Below, one piece after another: positions 26,497-35,363 of a stretch of DNA of 64,000 bases; the first letter of the stretch is position 1; the number at the start of each line of letters is the position of its first letter. The position numbers and the translations under genes are program-made. Location: the NCBI RefSeq assembly GCF_900156865.1, contig NZ_LT732529.1:3460866-3524865 (forward strand), in the 5' to 3' direction. Under the pieces are notes generated by a model. That model was not told the DNA's origin. It searched no databases and saw only the letters and a list, made by a program, of their open reading frames with translations. Source of the stretch: Litchfieldia sinesaloumensis. GTDB lineage: Bacteria; Bacillota; Bacilli; Bacillales; Bacillaceae_L.

Positions 26497-27840
26497 TTAT
26501 TCCTCAACTGGCTCTGGATTTAGAACCCCAGTCCTAATGATGCTAATTAAATATCCGATAACCCCGCCGATGATTGCTGGAACTACCCAACCCAACCCAA
26601 CGGAATATAAAGGAAGAACAGCTGCAAACAAGTCATTGACTGCAGCAATTTTAACACCTGCTGCATTTAACCCATCATTAACACTTAGAAGGAAGGTAAC
26701 AAGAATACTCACTTGATATACTTCCTTACGACCTTTAAATAATGGATGTAAGAAGGTTAGCGCCATTAAACAGATTGCTAAAGGATAAAGAGCAACTAAC
26801 ACTGGCACAGAGAAACTAATAATTGAATTCAAGCCAAAGTTAGATATAACCGCACTAAATAATGTAAAGATAACCGCCCATTGTTTGTAAGAAAGAGCCG
26901 GAACTAATTTTGTGAAATAAGATGCACAAGATGTGATAAGCCCGATACTTGTTGTTAAACATGCTGCTACAACGATTACAGCTAATATAACTTTACCGTA
27001 CCATCCAAAAAAGTGTTGTGACGCAGCAGCTAAGATAGAACCGCCATTATCAAGCAAACCAAGCCCTTCAACACTAGTTGCTCCCAAGAAAGAAAGTGAA
27101 GAATAAATGACAGCTAGTAAAACTCCTGCTACTAATGCAACTTTACCAGTTGAAATCATGATCTGGCGTTTGGTAGTTGCCCCACGATCCTTCATAATAT
27201 TAATAATAATGATTCCAAATACAAACGCTGCTAGAGCATCCATCGTGTTATAGCCCTCTTGGAAGCCTTTAAAGAAGCTATTCGTCATATAAGATTCTGC
27301 AGGTTCTTGAATCGCACCAATTGGATTCACAAACGCTGCTATAATAAGAATAGCAATTACTGCTAATAAAATTGGTGTTAACATTTTCCCAACAACATCA
27401 ACGAGCTTACTTGATTTCAAAGAAAAATATAATGTAACTCCAAAGAAAACAATAGTAAATAATAATAATGGCCAATAGCTTGATTGATTCTCTAAGAATG
27501 GCACAATTCCAATTTCATATGCAACAGTGTTCGTTCTAGGTATTGCAAAGAAAGGACCAATTGTTAGATAGAGTGCAACGGTAAAGAAAATACCGTAAAT
27601 TGGATTCACTCGGCCTGCCAAAGATTCCAAATCACTTTTACCTGAGAATGCTAAAGCTAATATACAAAGAACAGGTAACCCTACTCCTGTTATAACAAAA
27701 CCGAGATTTGCTGAAAAGACATTACTTCCAGCTAACTGGCCTAATTGTGGTGGGAAAATTAAATTTCCTGCTCCAAAAAACAATGCAAATAACATGAATC
27801 CTACTGCAACTGTGTTGCTAAATGATCCTCTAGTTGACAT
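26497..27840 (-). CDS. brnQ: Branched-chain amino acid transporter (BrnQ/BraB, LIVCS family)
   Basis: Twelve-helix cation symporter for Leu, Ile and Val, 447 residues. Typical N-terminus (FMLFALFFGAGNLIFPP) and GPFFAIPRTNTVAYEIG. Its promoter (TTGATT-17-TATATT) is preceded by a CodY-type box, which fits repression when branched-chain amino acids are plentiful. Ends in a strong terminator. Confidence 0.92.
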   Translation of the reverse strand: MSTRGSFSNTVAVGFMLFALFFGAGNLIFPPQLGQLAGSNVFSANLGFVITGVGLPVLCILALAFSGKSDLESLAGRVNPIYGIFFTVALYLTIGPFFAIPRTNTVAYEIGIVPFLENQSSYWPLLLFTIVFFGVTLYFSLKSSKLVDVVGKMLTPILLAVIAILIIAAFVNPIGAIQEPAESYMTNSFFKGFQEGYNTMDALAAFVFGIIIINIMKDRGATTKRQIMISTGKVALVAGVLLAVIYSSLSFLGATSVEGLGLLDNGGSILAAASQHFFGWYGKVILAVIVVAACLTTSIGLITSCASYFTKLVPALSYKQWAVIFTLFSAVISNFGLNSIISFSVPVLVALYPLAICLMALTFLHPLFKGRKEVYQVSILVTFLLSVNDGLNAAGVKIAAVNDLFAAVLPLYSVGLGWVVPAIIGGVIGYLISIIRTGVLNPEPVEE

Positions 27841-27966
27841 ATCTATTCCTCCTAAAACACCTTAGAAAATGTACTTTAGTTAGTATTTCCCAATCATATT
27901 ATCTAAGGCTGTAAATTATTCTAGTAAATTTAGAAAATTTATAAATGCTGTTTGATAGGAACTAAT

Positions 27967-28008
27967 ATATCACATGAAAAATTCAAAATCAACACTTTTC
28001 AGAAAATA
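27967..28008 (-). promoter_or_regulatory. brnQ promoter with CodY-type box
   Basis: Leftward -35 TTGATT (27987-27992) and -10 TATATT with 17-bp spacing. TATTTTCTGAAAAGT (27994-28008, minus strand) matches the CodY consensus AATTTTCWGAAAATT at 13 of 15 positions and abuts the -35. Confidence 0.7.
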
Positions 28009-28099
28009 AAGTTATATCAAAATATTTTTAAATAGTTTTTGTAAGTATTGGAATATAGTTCCATATACCTATTCGTGTGCTCCTTTTCCCGATCTATCT

Positions 28100-28258
28100 T
28101 TAAAAAAGAGAAAAGAGGCTAATCAATTCGGTTAGGAATTAATTGGCCTCTTTAAAATAATACTTTTGAAAAAATCCACAAATCAAACGTATTTCTCAAC
28201 TACAGTATTGGCCCCACCTTCGCCAAATACCATGATGACCACACATGTCATCCACCTG
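28100..28258 (-). ncRNA. Candidate small CcpA-controlled RNA or tiny mRNA
   Basis: A self-contained leftward unit of about 155 nt between the PAP2 gene and brnQ. Promoter TTGAAA-17-TATAAT (28287-28292 / 28264-28269), a perfect cre site in the spacer, a 5' hairpin (GATGAC / GTCATC, 28233-28251), and a terminator (AAGAGGC...AATT / AATT...GCCTCTT with a T-run, about 28104-28155). It contains an ORF of only 16 codons. It resembles the organisation of CcpA-controlled sRNAs such as B. subtilis SR1, but I see no SR1P peptide. Confidence 0.6.
28196..28246 (-). CDS. 16-codon ORF inside the small transcription unit
   Basis: Encodes MCGHHGIWRRWGQYCS, then TGA. AGGTGG lies 5 nt before the ATG, but almost at the predicted 5' end of the RNA, and the ATG is in the loop of the hairpin 28233-28251. 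The composition (two Cys, two His, two Trp, two Arg) is unusual. An alternative start 6 nt upstream in another frame is too close to the ribosome site. Translation is not proven. Confidence 0.35.
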   Translation of the reverse strand: MCGHHGIWRRWGQYCS

Positions 28259-28271
28259 ACTTTATTATAAA

Positions 28272-28285
28272 TGACAACGCTTACA
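28272..28285. promoter_or_regulatory. Catabolite-responsive element (cre)
   Basis: TGTAAGCGTTGTCA on the minus strand matches TGWAANCGNTNWCA at every defined position. It sits between -35 and -10 of the small leftward promoter, so CcpA binding should repress it. Confidence 0.8.
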
Positions 28286-28362
28286 TTTTCAAACAAAAGC
28301 ATTCAACAAGTTTCGACAATTAGTTATAGCAAATTTTTTTGGTGTTGGTTCTGTCCACAGAG

Positions 28363-29028
28363 TCAGCTTGTTCCGAGCCTTTTATAGTTGTGTGCTTGTC
28401 TATCTCTAATCCTCTGGAATGTCCAGATCGAGAATCCAATCCAAGTAGCACTCGCAAAATATCCACCAATTATATCTGTCGGATAATGTACCCCTAAATA
28501 AATTCTGCTTATCCCTATTCCTAAAATCATTGTTCCACTAAAGAATAGAAGAACAGTACGCCCCCACCTTTTTGGAATATGGCGCCATAACAAGAATGTC
28601 GTTATTCCATAAAACGTGAAGGCATTCATTGCATGCCCACTAGGAAAGCTATAGCCTGAAATTTCAACTAACCGGTGAAAGTCTGGTCTTGCCCGCTTAA
28701 ACAATGTTTTCAAGATGAAGTTCAACATGGGTGATCCCACCATCACACCGATAAACAAAACAAACTCTTGTCGATGCTTCAGTCGTTTATATAGAAACAA
28801 TAAAATAAAAAGAGATACGATGATAATTACCGGAGCTGAACCAATAAACGAAAGAAGTTCCATAAATACTGTCAGGTTAATAGTTTCCAGTCCTTGTACA
28901 AGTGCAATAATTTGACTATCAACACGAACAATGTCATGACTATGTACAAAATGTGCTAATAAGCCAAATACAATCAGTGAGAAAAGGCTAAAGACAAAAG
29001 CTATCGATAACTGACTTTTTAATTTCAT
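28363..29028 (-). CDS. PAP2-family membrane phosphatase
   Basis: 221-residue, six-helix membrane protein with the three acid-phosphatase motifs: KTLFKRARPDF, YSFPSGHAMNAF and SRIYLGVHYPTDIIGG. Likely an undecaprenyl-pyrophosphate or phosphatidylglycerophosphate phosphatase; sequence alone does not decide. No clear terminator follows, so the gene ends about 70 bp before the small cre-controlled promoter. Confidence 0.88.
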   Translation of the reverse strand: MKLKSQLSIAFVFSLFSLIVFGLLAHFVHSHDIVRVDSQIIALVQGLETINLTVFMELLSFIGSAPVIIIVSLFILLFLYKRLKHRQEFVLFIGVMVGSPMLNFILKTLFKRARPDFHRLVEISGYSFPSGHAMNAFTFYGITTFLLWRHIPKRWGRTVLLFFSGTMILGIGISRIYLGVHYPTDIIGGYFASATWIGFSIWTFQRIRDRQAHNYKRLGTS

Positions 29029-29099
29029 ATTCCCACACTTCTTCCATCTTAATACTGTTAGTATTTTTTGATGGAAATTGTTTATTCATTGCAGGTGGT

Positions 29100-30017
29100 T
29101 TAATTTCCATAGAAATGTTCACTAGTTCCATCGCCATGGTTCTTAATAATCTCGACAAACTTTGTTGATGCCGGTGATAGCGGTACATTTTTCATATAGC
29201 AGATGCCGATGCTTCGTTTGGGGATGCTTTCTGTAAGTTGGATTTCATGCAAGATACCTTGTCCTATATATTCTAGAGAAAACTCCTTCGTGACGCAGGC
29301 AATCCCTAGATTGCTTTTAGCAAACTCCAATAATAAATCATGAGAGCCTAGTTCGAACTCAGGCGAAATTCGCAAACCTTTGGTTAACAGGAATTCCTCC
29401 ACATATTTTCGTGATATTGTTTTTGGTTCAAGAAAAATCAACGGATAGTTGATCAATTCATTTATATTGACTGCCTTTCCCAAAAGGTTCTCATAATTCT
29501 TTCCACATACAAAAATGTCCTGAATATCCAAGCAAGGAATCTGCGCCAAGGTAGGATCACTGATTGGAAAGTTACATATGGCTATATCGACCTCTCCAAG
29601 TTTGAGTAAAGAAATAAGTTCCTCTGTCGTCCCATTTACAATTTTGAACTTTATATTTGGATATTCTATATGGAAGGTTTCCAAATGCTGAAGCAAAAAA
29701 TATTTGGATATCGTATCCCCTACCCCAATCCTCAACTCACCCTTTGTCAAATTTTTAAATTCTAGAATCATTTCTTCGCCGATAGTAAGTAGATTCATCG
29801 CTGAATGTACATATTCGAATAATAGGTTCCCTTCGTTTGTTAAGGTAACTCCTTTTGGTATACGATTGAACAACCTAACGTCAAGCTCTCTTTCTAGCTG
29901 CATCATCGCCTGACTGACTGCAGGTTGTGTCATATAAAGGTCCTTTGCAGCTTTTGAAAAGCTACCACATTTGGCTACCATACTAAAAACCTTATATAAA
30001 TCTAGTTTGCTTATCAT
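29100..30017 (-). CDS. LysR-family transcriptional regulator
   Basis: N-terminal winged HTH (GSFSKAAKDLYMTQPAVSQAM, quoted here as FSKAAKDLYMTQPAVSQ, residues about 16-45) and a LysR substrate-binding domain, 305 residues. Closest recalled relatives are CysL/YwfK-type regulators. An ATG seven codons upstream is possible, but AAGGAG favours 30017. Divergent from the CofE-like gene, which it probably controls; an ATAGTA-N8-TACTAT dyad lies between. Confidence 0.85.
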   Translation of the reverse strand: MISKLDLYKVFSMVAKCGSFSKAAKDLYMTQPAVSQAMMQLERELDVRLFNRIPKGVTLTNEGNLLFEYVHSAMNLLTIGEEMILEFKNLTKGELRIGVGDTISKYFLLQHLETFHIEYPNIKFKIVNGTTEELISLLKLGEVDIAICNFPISDPTLAQIPCLDIQDIFVCGKNYENLLGKAVNINELINYPLIFLEPKTISRKYVEEFLLTKGLRISPEFELGSHDLLLEFAKSNLGIACVTKEFSLEYIGQGILHEIQLTESIPKRSIGICYMKNVPLSPASTKFVEIIKNHGDGTSEHFYGN

Positions 30018-30079
30018 ATAAATACTCCTTATACCCAATATTAGATATATTAATTTTACTTATATCACATAATAATTGT

Positions 30080-30099
30080 ATAGTACTATTAGATACTAT
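30080..30099. promoter_or_regulatory. LysR-type dyad in the divergent region
   Basis: ATAGTA-N8-TACTAT between the LysR and CofE-like genes. It has the T-N11-A form of LysR operators. Confidence 0.45.
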
Positions 30100-30135
30100 T
30101 TACATTATACATATCAGCATGTAGGAGTGATTGTT

Positions 30136-31326
30136 TTGGAAAGAGTAGTTGGAACAGTTGTAAGGGGTTTGCGTGGCCCTATCATCAATAAAGGAGACAA
30201 CATTGAGCAAATCGTTGTAGACAGTGTTTTGAAAGCGTCTGAAGTTGAAGGGTTTGCTATCCAAGATCAAGATATTGTGACAATAACTGAATCCATTGTT
30301 GCACGTGCACAAGGGAATTATGCAACAATTGACCACATTGCAAAAGACGTAGAATCCAAATTTGGAAATGACACAATCGGTGTTATTTTTCCAATCCTAA
30401 GCCGTAACCGTTTTGCTACTTGTCTTCGTGGAATTGCAAAAGGGGCAAAAAAAATCGTTCTTATGTTAAGCTATCCTTCTGATGAAGTGGGTAACCATCT
30501 AGTTGACCTTGATTTACTAGATGAAAAAGGAGTAAATCCTTGGACAGATGTATTAACTGAACAGCAATTCCGTGAACTATTCGGACACAATAAACACACT
30601 TTTACTGGCGTTGATTACATTGATTACTATAAATCAATAGTTGAAGAATATGGTGTTGAGTGTGAAGTTATCTTCTCTAACAACCCGAAAACAATTCTAG
30701 ACTATACTAAGAGCGTTCTAACGTGTGACATCCACACAAGATTTCGAACAAAGAAAATACTCAAAGCAAATGGTGGAGAAGCAGTTTATAGCCTTGATAA
30801 TATTCTTTCTGAGTCGATCGATGGAAGTGGCTTTAATGAAGAGTATGGGTTACTTGGCTCTAACAAGGCTACTGAAGGAAGTGTTAAGCTCTTCCCAAAC
30901 AACTGCCAACCTATTGTCGATAATATCCAAGCAATCCTTAAAGAGAAAACAGGAAAAACTGTAGAAGTGATGGTTTACGGTGATGGTGCATTTAAAGATC
31001 CTATCGGGAAAATTTGGGAGCTTGCTGACCCTGTCGTTTCACCTGCCTACACAGCTGGTCTTGAAGGCACTCCTAATGAAGTAAAATTAAAATATCTTGC
31101 AGATAATAATTTTGCTGATTTAAAAGGTGAAGAACTTAAAAAGGCAATCTCTGAGTTTATCGCAAACAAAGAAGGTGACCTTGTTGGACAAATGGAAGCT
31201 CAAGGTACAACACCTAGAAGACTAACTGATTTAATTGGTTCACTCTCTGATTTAACCTCTGGTAGTGGTGATAAGGGTACTCCATTCATCTACATTCAAG
31301 GATATTTCGATAACTATACAAAATAA
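30136..31326 (+). CDS. CofE-like protein (coenzyme F420-0:L-glutamate ligase family)
   Basis: 396 residues of the F420_ligase family: start ERVVGTVVRGLRGPIINKGD, TESIVARAQGNYATIDHIA, GDGAFKDPIGKIWELADPVVSPA. CofE adds glutamates to F420-0 in F420-making organisms. Here no other cof/fbi gene is near, and Bacillaceae generally do not make F420, so the acceptor is probably something else. Longer than CofE of archaea (about 250). The start is a TTG at 30136 with AGGAG; the open frame runs upstream without a ribosome site. Confidence 0.8.
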   Translation: MERVVGTVVRGLRGPIINKGDNIEQIVVDSVLKASEVEGFAIQDQDIVTITESIVARAQGNYATIDHIAKDVESKFGNDTIGVIFPILSRNRFATCLRGIAKGAKKIVLMLSYPSDEVGNHLVDLDLLDEKGVNPWTDVLTEQQFRELFGHNKHTFTGVDYIDYYKSIVEEYGVECEVIFSNNPKTILDYTKSVLTCDIHTRFRTKKILKANGGEAVYSLDNILSESIDGSGFNEEYGLLGSNKATEGSVKLFPNNCQPIVDNIQAILKEKTGKTVEVMVYGDGAFKDPIGKIWELADPVVSPAYTAGLEGTPNEVKLKYLADNNFADLKGEELKKAISEFIANKEGDLVGQMEAQGTTPRRLTDLIGSLSDLTSGSGDKGTPFIYIQGYFDNYTK

Positions 31327-31332
31327 GTAATA

Positions 31333-31365
31333 GTAAGCTCCCTGTTATAGGGGAGCTTTTTTTAC
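31333..31365 (+). terminator. Terminator after the CofE-like gene
   Basis: AAGCTCCC / GGGGAGCTT stem with T-run. Confidence 0.85.
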
Positions 31366-31433
31366 GAATGAATGTTTGATATTTGCAATTTGTGGTATCC
31401 TCTTACTAGATAAAAAAGAGGAAGGATGATATT

Positions 31434-32294
31434 TTGTTTGATTTCGTAAACATCAATTGGGAGGTACTCCTTCTAAGCGCTGGTGTAACTCTTTTAAAAA
31501 TAATTGGGATTTTTATTGCGTTCTTTATTGTTAAAAAGATAGGTAATAAAGTCATTGGTCGGACCTTCACGAAATTACAAGATAAACAGAACATTTCGTT
31601 AGGACGAGCTCAAACGCTTCAGAAATTAATGGAAAATATACTTTCATATGCCTTAATTTTTATGTTGGTTGCCTCCATCTTTGGAATATTTAACATCCCT
31701 GTTGCCAGTCTGTTAGCAGGTGCTGGAATTGTTGGACTTGCAGTTGGATTTGGGGCACAAGGACTAGTGAGTGATGTTGTAACAGGTTTCTTCTTACTGC
31801 TGGAAAAGCAAATAGATGTTAATGATTATGTTACAATCGGGGCTATGGACGGGGTTGTCGAAGCCGTCGGCTTACGTACCACTCAAATTAGAGGATTCGA
31901 TGGAACCTTACATTACATTCCAAATCGTGATATTACGAGTGTGAGTAACCATTCTAGAGGAAATATGCGTGCTCTTGTTGATATCGGTATTGCCTATGGT
32001 GAAGACATTGATAAAGCGATAACTGTCATGCAAGAGGCCTGCGACAAGGCTGCTGCAGGTAATCCAATGATAGTTGACGGCCCTAATGTCATTGGTGTTC
32101 AAGCAATTGGTACCTCTGACATCATCTTACGCGTGATTGCAAAAACAGTGAACGGTGAACAATGGGGAGTGGAGCGCCAACTTCGAAAAGCGATTAAAGA
32201 AGCCTTTGACGAACATAGCATTGAAATTCCATTCCCACACCAAGTGACAATTCATAAAAATGGTGAAAATCCGCAAAAAATGAGACAGGCATAA
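31434..32294 (+). CDS. MscS-family mechanosensitive channel
   Basis: 286 residues: three N-terminal membrane helices, the pore helix/beta-domain stretch AGAGIVGLAVGFGAQGLVSD (about 97-116), then FLLLEKQIDVNDYV, followed by the cytoplasmic vestibule domain. Closest to B. subtilis YkuT from memory. Releases solutes on hypo-osmotic shock. TTG start with AGGATG. Confidence 0.88.
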   Translation: MFDFVNINWEVLLLSAGVTLLKIIGIFIAFFIVKKIGNKVIGRTFTKLQDKQNISLGRAQTLQKLMENILSYALIFMLVASIFGIFNIPVASLLAGAGIVGLAVGFGAQGLVSDVVTGFFLLLEKQIDVNDYVTIGAMDGVVEAVGLRTTQIRGFDGTLHYIPNRDITSVSNHSRGNMRALVDIGIAYGEDIDKAITVMQEACDKAAAGNPMIVDGPNVIGVQAIGTSDIILRVIAKTVNGEQWGVERQLRKAIKEAFDEHSIEIPFPHQVTIHKNGENPQKMRQA

Positions 32295-32298
32295 TGAT

Positions 32299-32334
32299 CG
32301 AAGGGGCATCCAACAAACTGGATGTCCCTTATCT
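32299..32334. terminator. Bidirectional terminator between MscS and codA
   Basis: AAGGG-G-CATCCA / TGGATG-T-CCCTT stem (32301-32330), with A/T flanks. Confidence 0.8.
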
Positions 32335-32335
32335 T

Positions 32336-33604
32336 TTACTTATTAAAATCAACTGTTTCCGTTTTTTCTAATGTAATCATTGTTTCGCTTGGTTTGGTTT
32401 CAGCAATGATGTTACCATTTCTAAATGAATAGCGAACCTTTGCCTGTTTGCGAATTGTCTCATATTCATTTTCAGCAGACATCACAATGAAGTTTGCTGG
32501 CTTTCCTACTTCAATTCCGTAGCGATCTTCAATATGCAGTGTTTTAGCACTATTTGCCGTAATTAAGTCGATTGAATTTACAATTTGCTCATATCCCATT
32601 AATTGTGATGCATGAATCCCCATATGAAGAACTTGAAGCATATTACCAGTACCTAGTGGGTACCATGGGTCAAAAATATCATCATGACCAAAGCAAACAT
32701 TTAGATTCGCTTCTAGTAGTTCTTTTACACGGGTTAGGCCCCTACGCTTTGGATACGTATCAAATCGTCCCTGCAGGTGAATATTTACCAGTGGGTTTGA
32801 TACAAAATTGATATTTGAAAGCTTTAAAAGGCGAAACAACTTATATGTGTAGGCATCATTGTAAGAACCCATTGCCGTAGTATGGCTTGCTGTTGTACGC
32901 ATTCCAAGTCCTCGCTCATATGCCTCTTTCGCCACTACCTCAACGAATCTTGATTGTTCATCATCAATTTCATCACAATGAATGTCGATTAAACGATCAT
33001 ATTTTTCTGCTAAATCAAATGCTACTTTCATTGAATCTACGCCATATTCACGCGTGAATTCAAAATGTGGGATTCCACCAACAACATCTGCACCCATTTT
33101 TAACGACTCTTCAAGCAACTCTGTCCCATTTGGGTAGGATAAGATCCCTTCTTGCGGGAACGCTACAAGCTGGATGTCCACGTAATTCTTCATTTCTTCC
33201 TTTACTTCTAGCATTGCTTTTAGTGCTGTAAGTGTTGGGTCAGTAACATCGACATGGGTACGAACATGCCCAATTCCTTGTGCAATTTGCCATTTTAATG
33301 CTGTTTTTGCACGTGTTTTTACATCCTCATGGGTTAAGGATTCTTTACGTTGTGACCAGCGTTGGATTCCCTCAAATAAAGTCCCACTCAAATTCCACTC
33401 AGGCTCACCAGCGGTTAAAGTCGTATCCAAATGGATATGCGGCTCAATGAAGGGTGGTAAAACGAGCGATCCACCCACATCGATCACTTCTTCATTTTCT
33501 GTTACTTCCTCTAGTTCTTGTGTTATTTTTTTAAATTGACCGTTTTTTATTATGAGGTTCCAAAGTCCATCTTTACCTCGTAGGGTTGCATTTTTAATAA
33601 TCAA
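32336..33604 (-). CDS. codA: Cytosine deaminase
   Basis: Amidohydrolase-superfamily enzyme converting cytosine to uracil, 422 residues. Metal ligands: EPHIHLD (about 55), DIHCDEIDD (about 210) and [10 protein letters not shown] (about 308). The TTG start at 33602-33604 overlaps the end of codB, with AAAGGTG inside codB, so translation is coupled. With codB it forms a cytosine salvage operon under a PyrR-type attenuator. Related deaminases (isoguanine, creatinine) are less likely given the permease. Confidence 0.88.
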   Translation of the reverse strand: MIIKNATLRGKDGLWNLIIKNGQFKKITQELEEVTENEEVIDVGGSLVLPPFIEPHIHLDTTLTAGEPEWNLSGTLFEGIQRWSQRKESLTHEDVKTRAKTALKWQIAQGIGHVRTHVDVTDPTLTALKAMLEVKEEMKNYVDIQLVAFPQEGILSYPNGTELLEESLKMGADVVGGIPHFEFTREYGVDSMKVAFDLAEKYDRLIDIHCDEIDDEQSRFVEVVAKEAYERGLGMRTTASHTTAMGSYNDAYTYKLFRLLKLSNINFVSNPLVNIHLQGRFDTYPKRRGLTRVKELLEANLNVCFGHDDIFDPWYPLGTGNMLQVLHMGIHASQLMGYEQIVNSIDLITANSAKTLHIEDRYGIEVGKPANFIVMSAENEYETIRKQAKVRYSFRNGNIIAETKPSETMITLEKTETVDFNK

Positions 33605-34853
33605 CTGAAATCACCTTTGCTTCTTTTATTTTTCTTGCTTCCGCTAGTTTCATGAATACAAAATAGATGACGGCTGTCCCAAGTAAGGCATTTAGTGGTG
33701 TAATCCCTGGTGCTACTTGCGCAAATCCCATACCGACTGCCCATGCAGCAATAGAAACCCAGTTTACTTGTTTGAATGTCATTTTTTCAAAAGCAGCATA
33801 CTCTCTTCGTTTCACGAAAAAGTAATCCGTTATGATGATAGCACCGATAGAAGGAATCGCCGCACCTAGTAGTGTTAAGAATCCAACAAAGTTGTTATAC
33901 ATCCACATTGCAAGCATTGTCCCAACTAAACCATTCACTACTACAAATACCTTTTTAGGGATCTTCGTGATATTTGCAAACCCTAAGCCTGATGCATATA
34001 GGGCATTGTCATTTGTTGTCCAAATATTTAACCCAAGAACGATAATAGCCGGTATCATTAACCCTTGTAGGAACATAACCTCTGAAATATCTCCTAATCC
34101 ATAAGACATTGAGCCGATTGCACCGAATAAGAACATTAAGGAGTTTCCTAGAAAAAAGGCTATTACAGTTGCGATAACTGCTGACCGTGACGTTTTTGCA
34201 AATCGCGCAAAGTCAGGAGTTAACGTTCCTGCACTGATAAATGATCCGATACAGATCGTGAGTGCTGCTGATAGTGTAATGGATACAGTTGGTTTGTATT
34301 CCATTAGAGCACCTAGCCCACCTAAGCTATTGGTTGCTTCAACCGCAGAGTAACTACCTAGAACTGCAATTGATGGTACAGCTATAAATCCTAAAATAAC
34401 CAGTGCTTTCATTCCAAAAATTGAAGTTGCTGTCATTGCCAATCCAAAAATAAAGATTAAGGCATATACATTCCAGTCCATTGCATTTGCAACCGGGACT
34501 GCAAACATTGCTACCCCAACTCCAAACCAGCCAACTTGTGTGAATCCAAGTAAAAAGGATGGTAGATAGGAACCTTTATCTCCGAACGCATACTTTGCTA
34601 AAAGATGTGTTGATAATCCAGTCTTCGATGCGATATAAGCTAGGGTACCTGTGAAAATTCCTAGTGCTAAATTCCCAGCTAACACAATTACGATAGACTC
34701 TGAAAATGTTAATCCCATCCCTATTTCTCCACCAGCAAGCATACTTGCTGAGAAGAAAGTAAGACCTAGCATGACCGATAACATTTTCCAAAACCCATTT
34801 CGACTTGATTGTGGCACTGCTTGCCATGAAAACTCTGAATCCATTTTTTTCAT
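33594..34853 (-). CDS. codB: Cytosine permease (NCS1 family)
   Basis: About 419 residues, twelve helices, NCS1 purine-cytosine permease family. In-frame codons extend to 34919, but AGGAGGA precedes the ATG at 34853. First gene of codBA; the leader contains a PyrR-binding loop and terminator, tying cytosine uptake to pyrimidine supply. Confidence 0.88.
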   Translation of the reverse strand: MKKMDSEFSWQAVPQSSRNGFWKMLSVMLGLTFFSASMLAGGEIGMGLTFSESIVIVLAGNLALGIFTGTLAYIASKTGLSTHLLAKYAFGDKGSYLPSFLLGFTQVGWFGVGVAMFAVPVANAMDWNVYALIFIFGLAMTATSIFGMKALVILGFIAVPSIAVLGSYSAVEATNSLGGLGALMEYKPTVSITLSAALTICIGSFISAGTLTPDFARFAKTSRSAVIATVIAFFLGNSLMFLFGAIGSMSYGLGDISEVMFLQGLMIPAIIVLGLNIWTTNDNALYASGLGFANITKIPKKVFVVVNGLVGTMLAMWMYNNFVGFLTLLGAAIPSIGAIIITDYFFVKRREYAAFEKMTFKQVNWVSIAAWAVGMGFAQVAPGITPLNALLGTAVIYFVFMKLAEARKIKEAKVISVDY

Positions 34854-34899
34854 GAATGACTCCTCCTGAATGATCATTTTCTGATACCAGAAGCAAGCA

Positions 34900-35045
34900 G
34901 AAAAAAAGAGGCTAATCACCAGTTATCCTGACAATTAGCCTCTTTATCTATAAAAAGATGCACAGGAATAGTTCACACATATCCCATGTCTTTAAATAGA
35001 ATCCGCCGTCCTTGTCAGCCTCTCTGGACTGAATTAAAGGTACCA
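34900..35045 (-). promoter_or_regulatory. PyrR-type transcription attenuator of codBA
   Basis: The leader contains AGTCCAGAGAGGCT (35017-35030, minus strand), which matches the PyrR-binding consensus ARUCCNGNGAGGYU exactly. Downstream is a 12-bp perfect terminator stem AAAGAGGCTAAT / ATTAGCCTCTTT plus T-run (34900-34946). UMP-bound PyrR should favour termination. Confidence 0.88.
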
Positions 35046-35062
35046 GTTATTTAATTAAAATT

Positions 35063-35091
35063 ATTATTGCAAATATATACTATTTCGTCAA
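35063..35091 (-). promoter_or_regulatory. Promoter of codBA
   Basis: TTGACG (35086-35091) and AATAAT (35063-35068) with 17-bp spacing, leading into the PyrR attenuator. Confidence 0.7.
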
Positions 35092-35363
35092 TAAAAATAT
35101 TATGAATGTTATGGTAGAAAATCATTTCCCCGAAAATAATAAAAGCCCCTCGCGGTTAGTGATGAGCATTTACCCGATGTTACACCAACCTCCGACACAC
35201 CCGCTATGTTCTTACATTCGACTGTTCTAATATTTTCTTAGTTTATCTCTCTGTGGATTTTATAACTTTGATTATTATTGTTAAGAAAGTAGAAATCGTA
35301 TCCGTTTATATGACAATTGATCTGCCTGTAACCCAAAACGTTAAACAGGTGAAACCGTTCTTT
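35092..35363. other. Intergenic region between codBA and the glycosylase gene
   Basis: No coding frame is convincing. A moderately GC-rich patch at 35145-35205 contains an imperfect dyad (GGTTAGTG ... CACCAACC), but I cannot assign a function. Confidence 0.3.

Noticed and set aside
34900-34946. Terminator sequence similar to the one at 28104-28155 (both contain GAGGCTAATC and GCCTCTTT)
   Set aside because: Considered as a dispersed repeat, but each fits a local terminator and the loops differ; chance similarity is likely.
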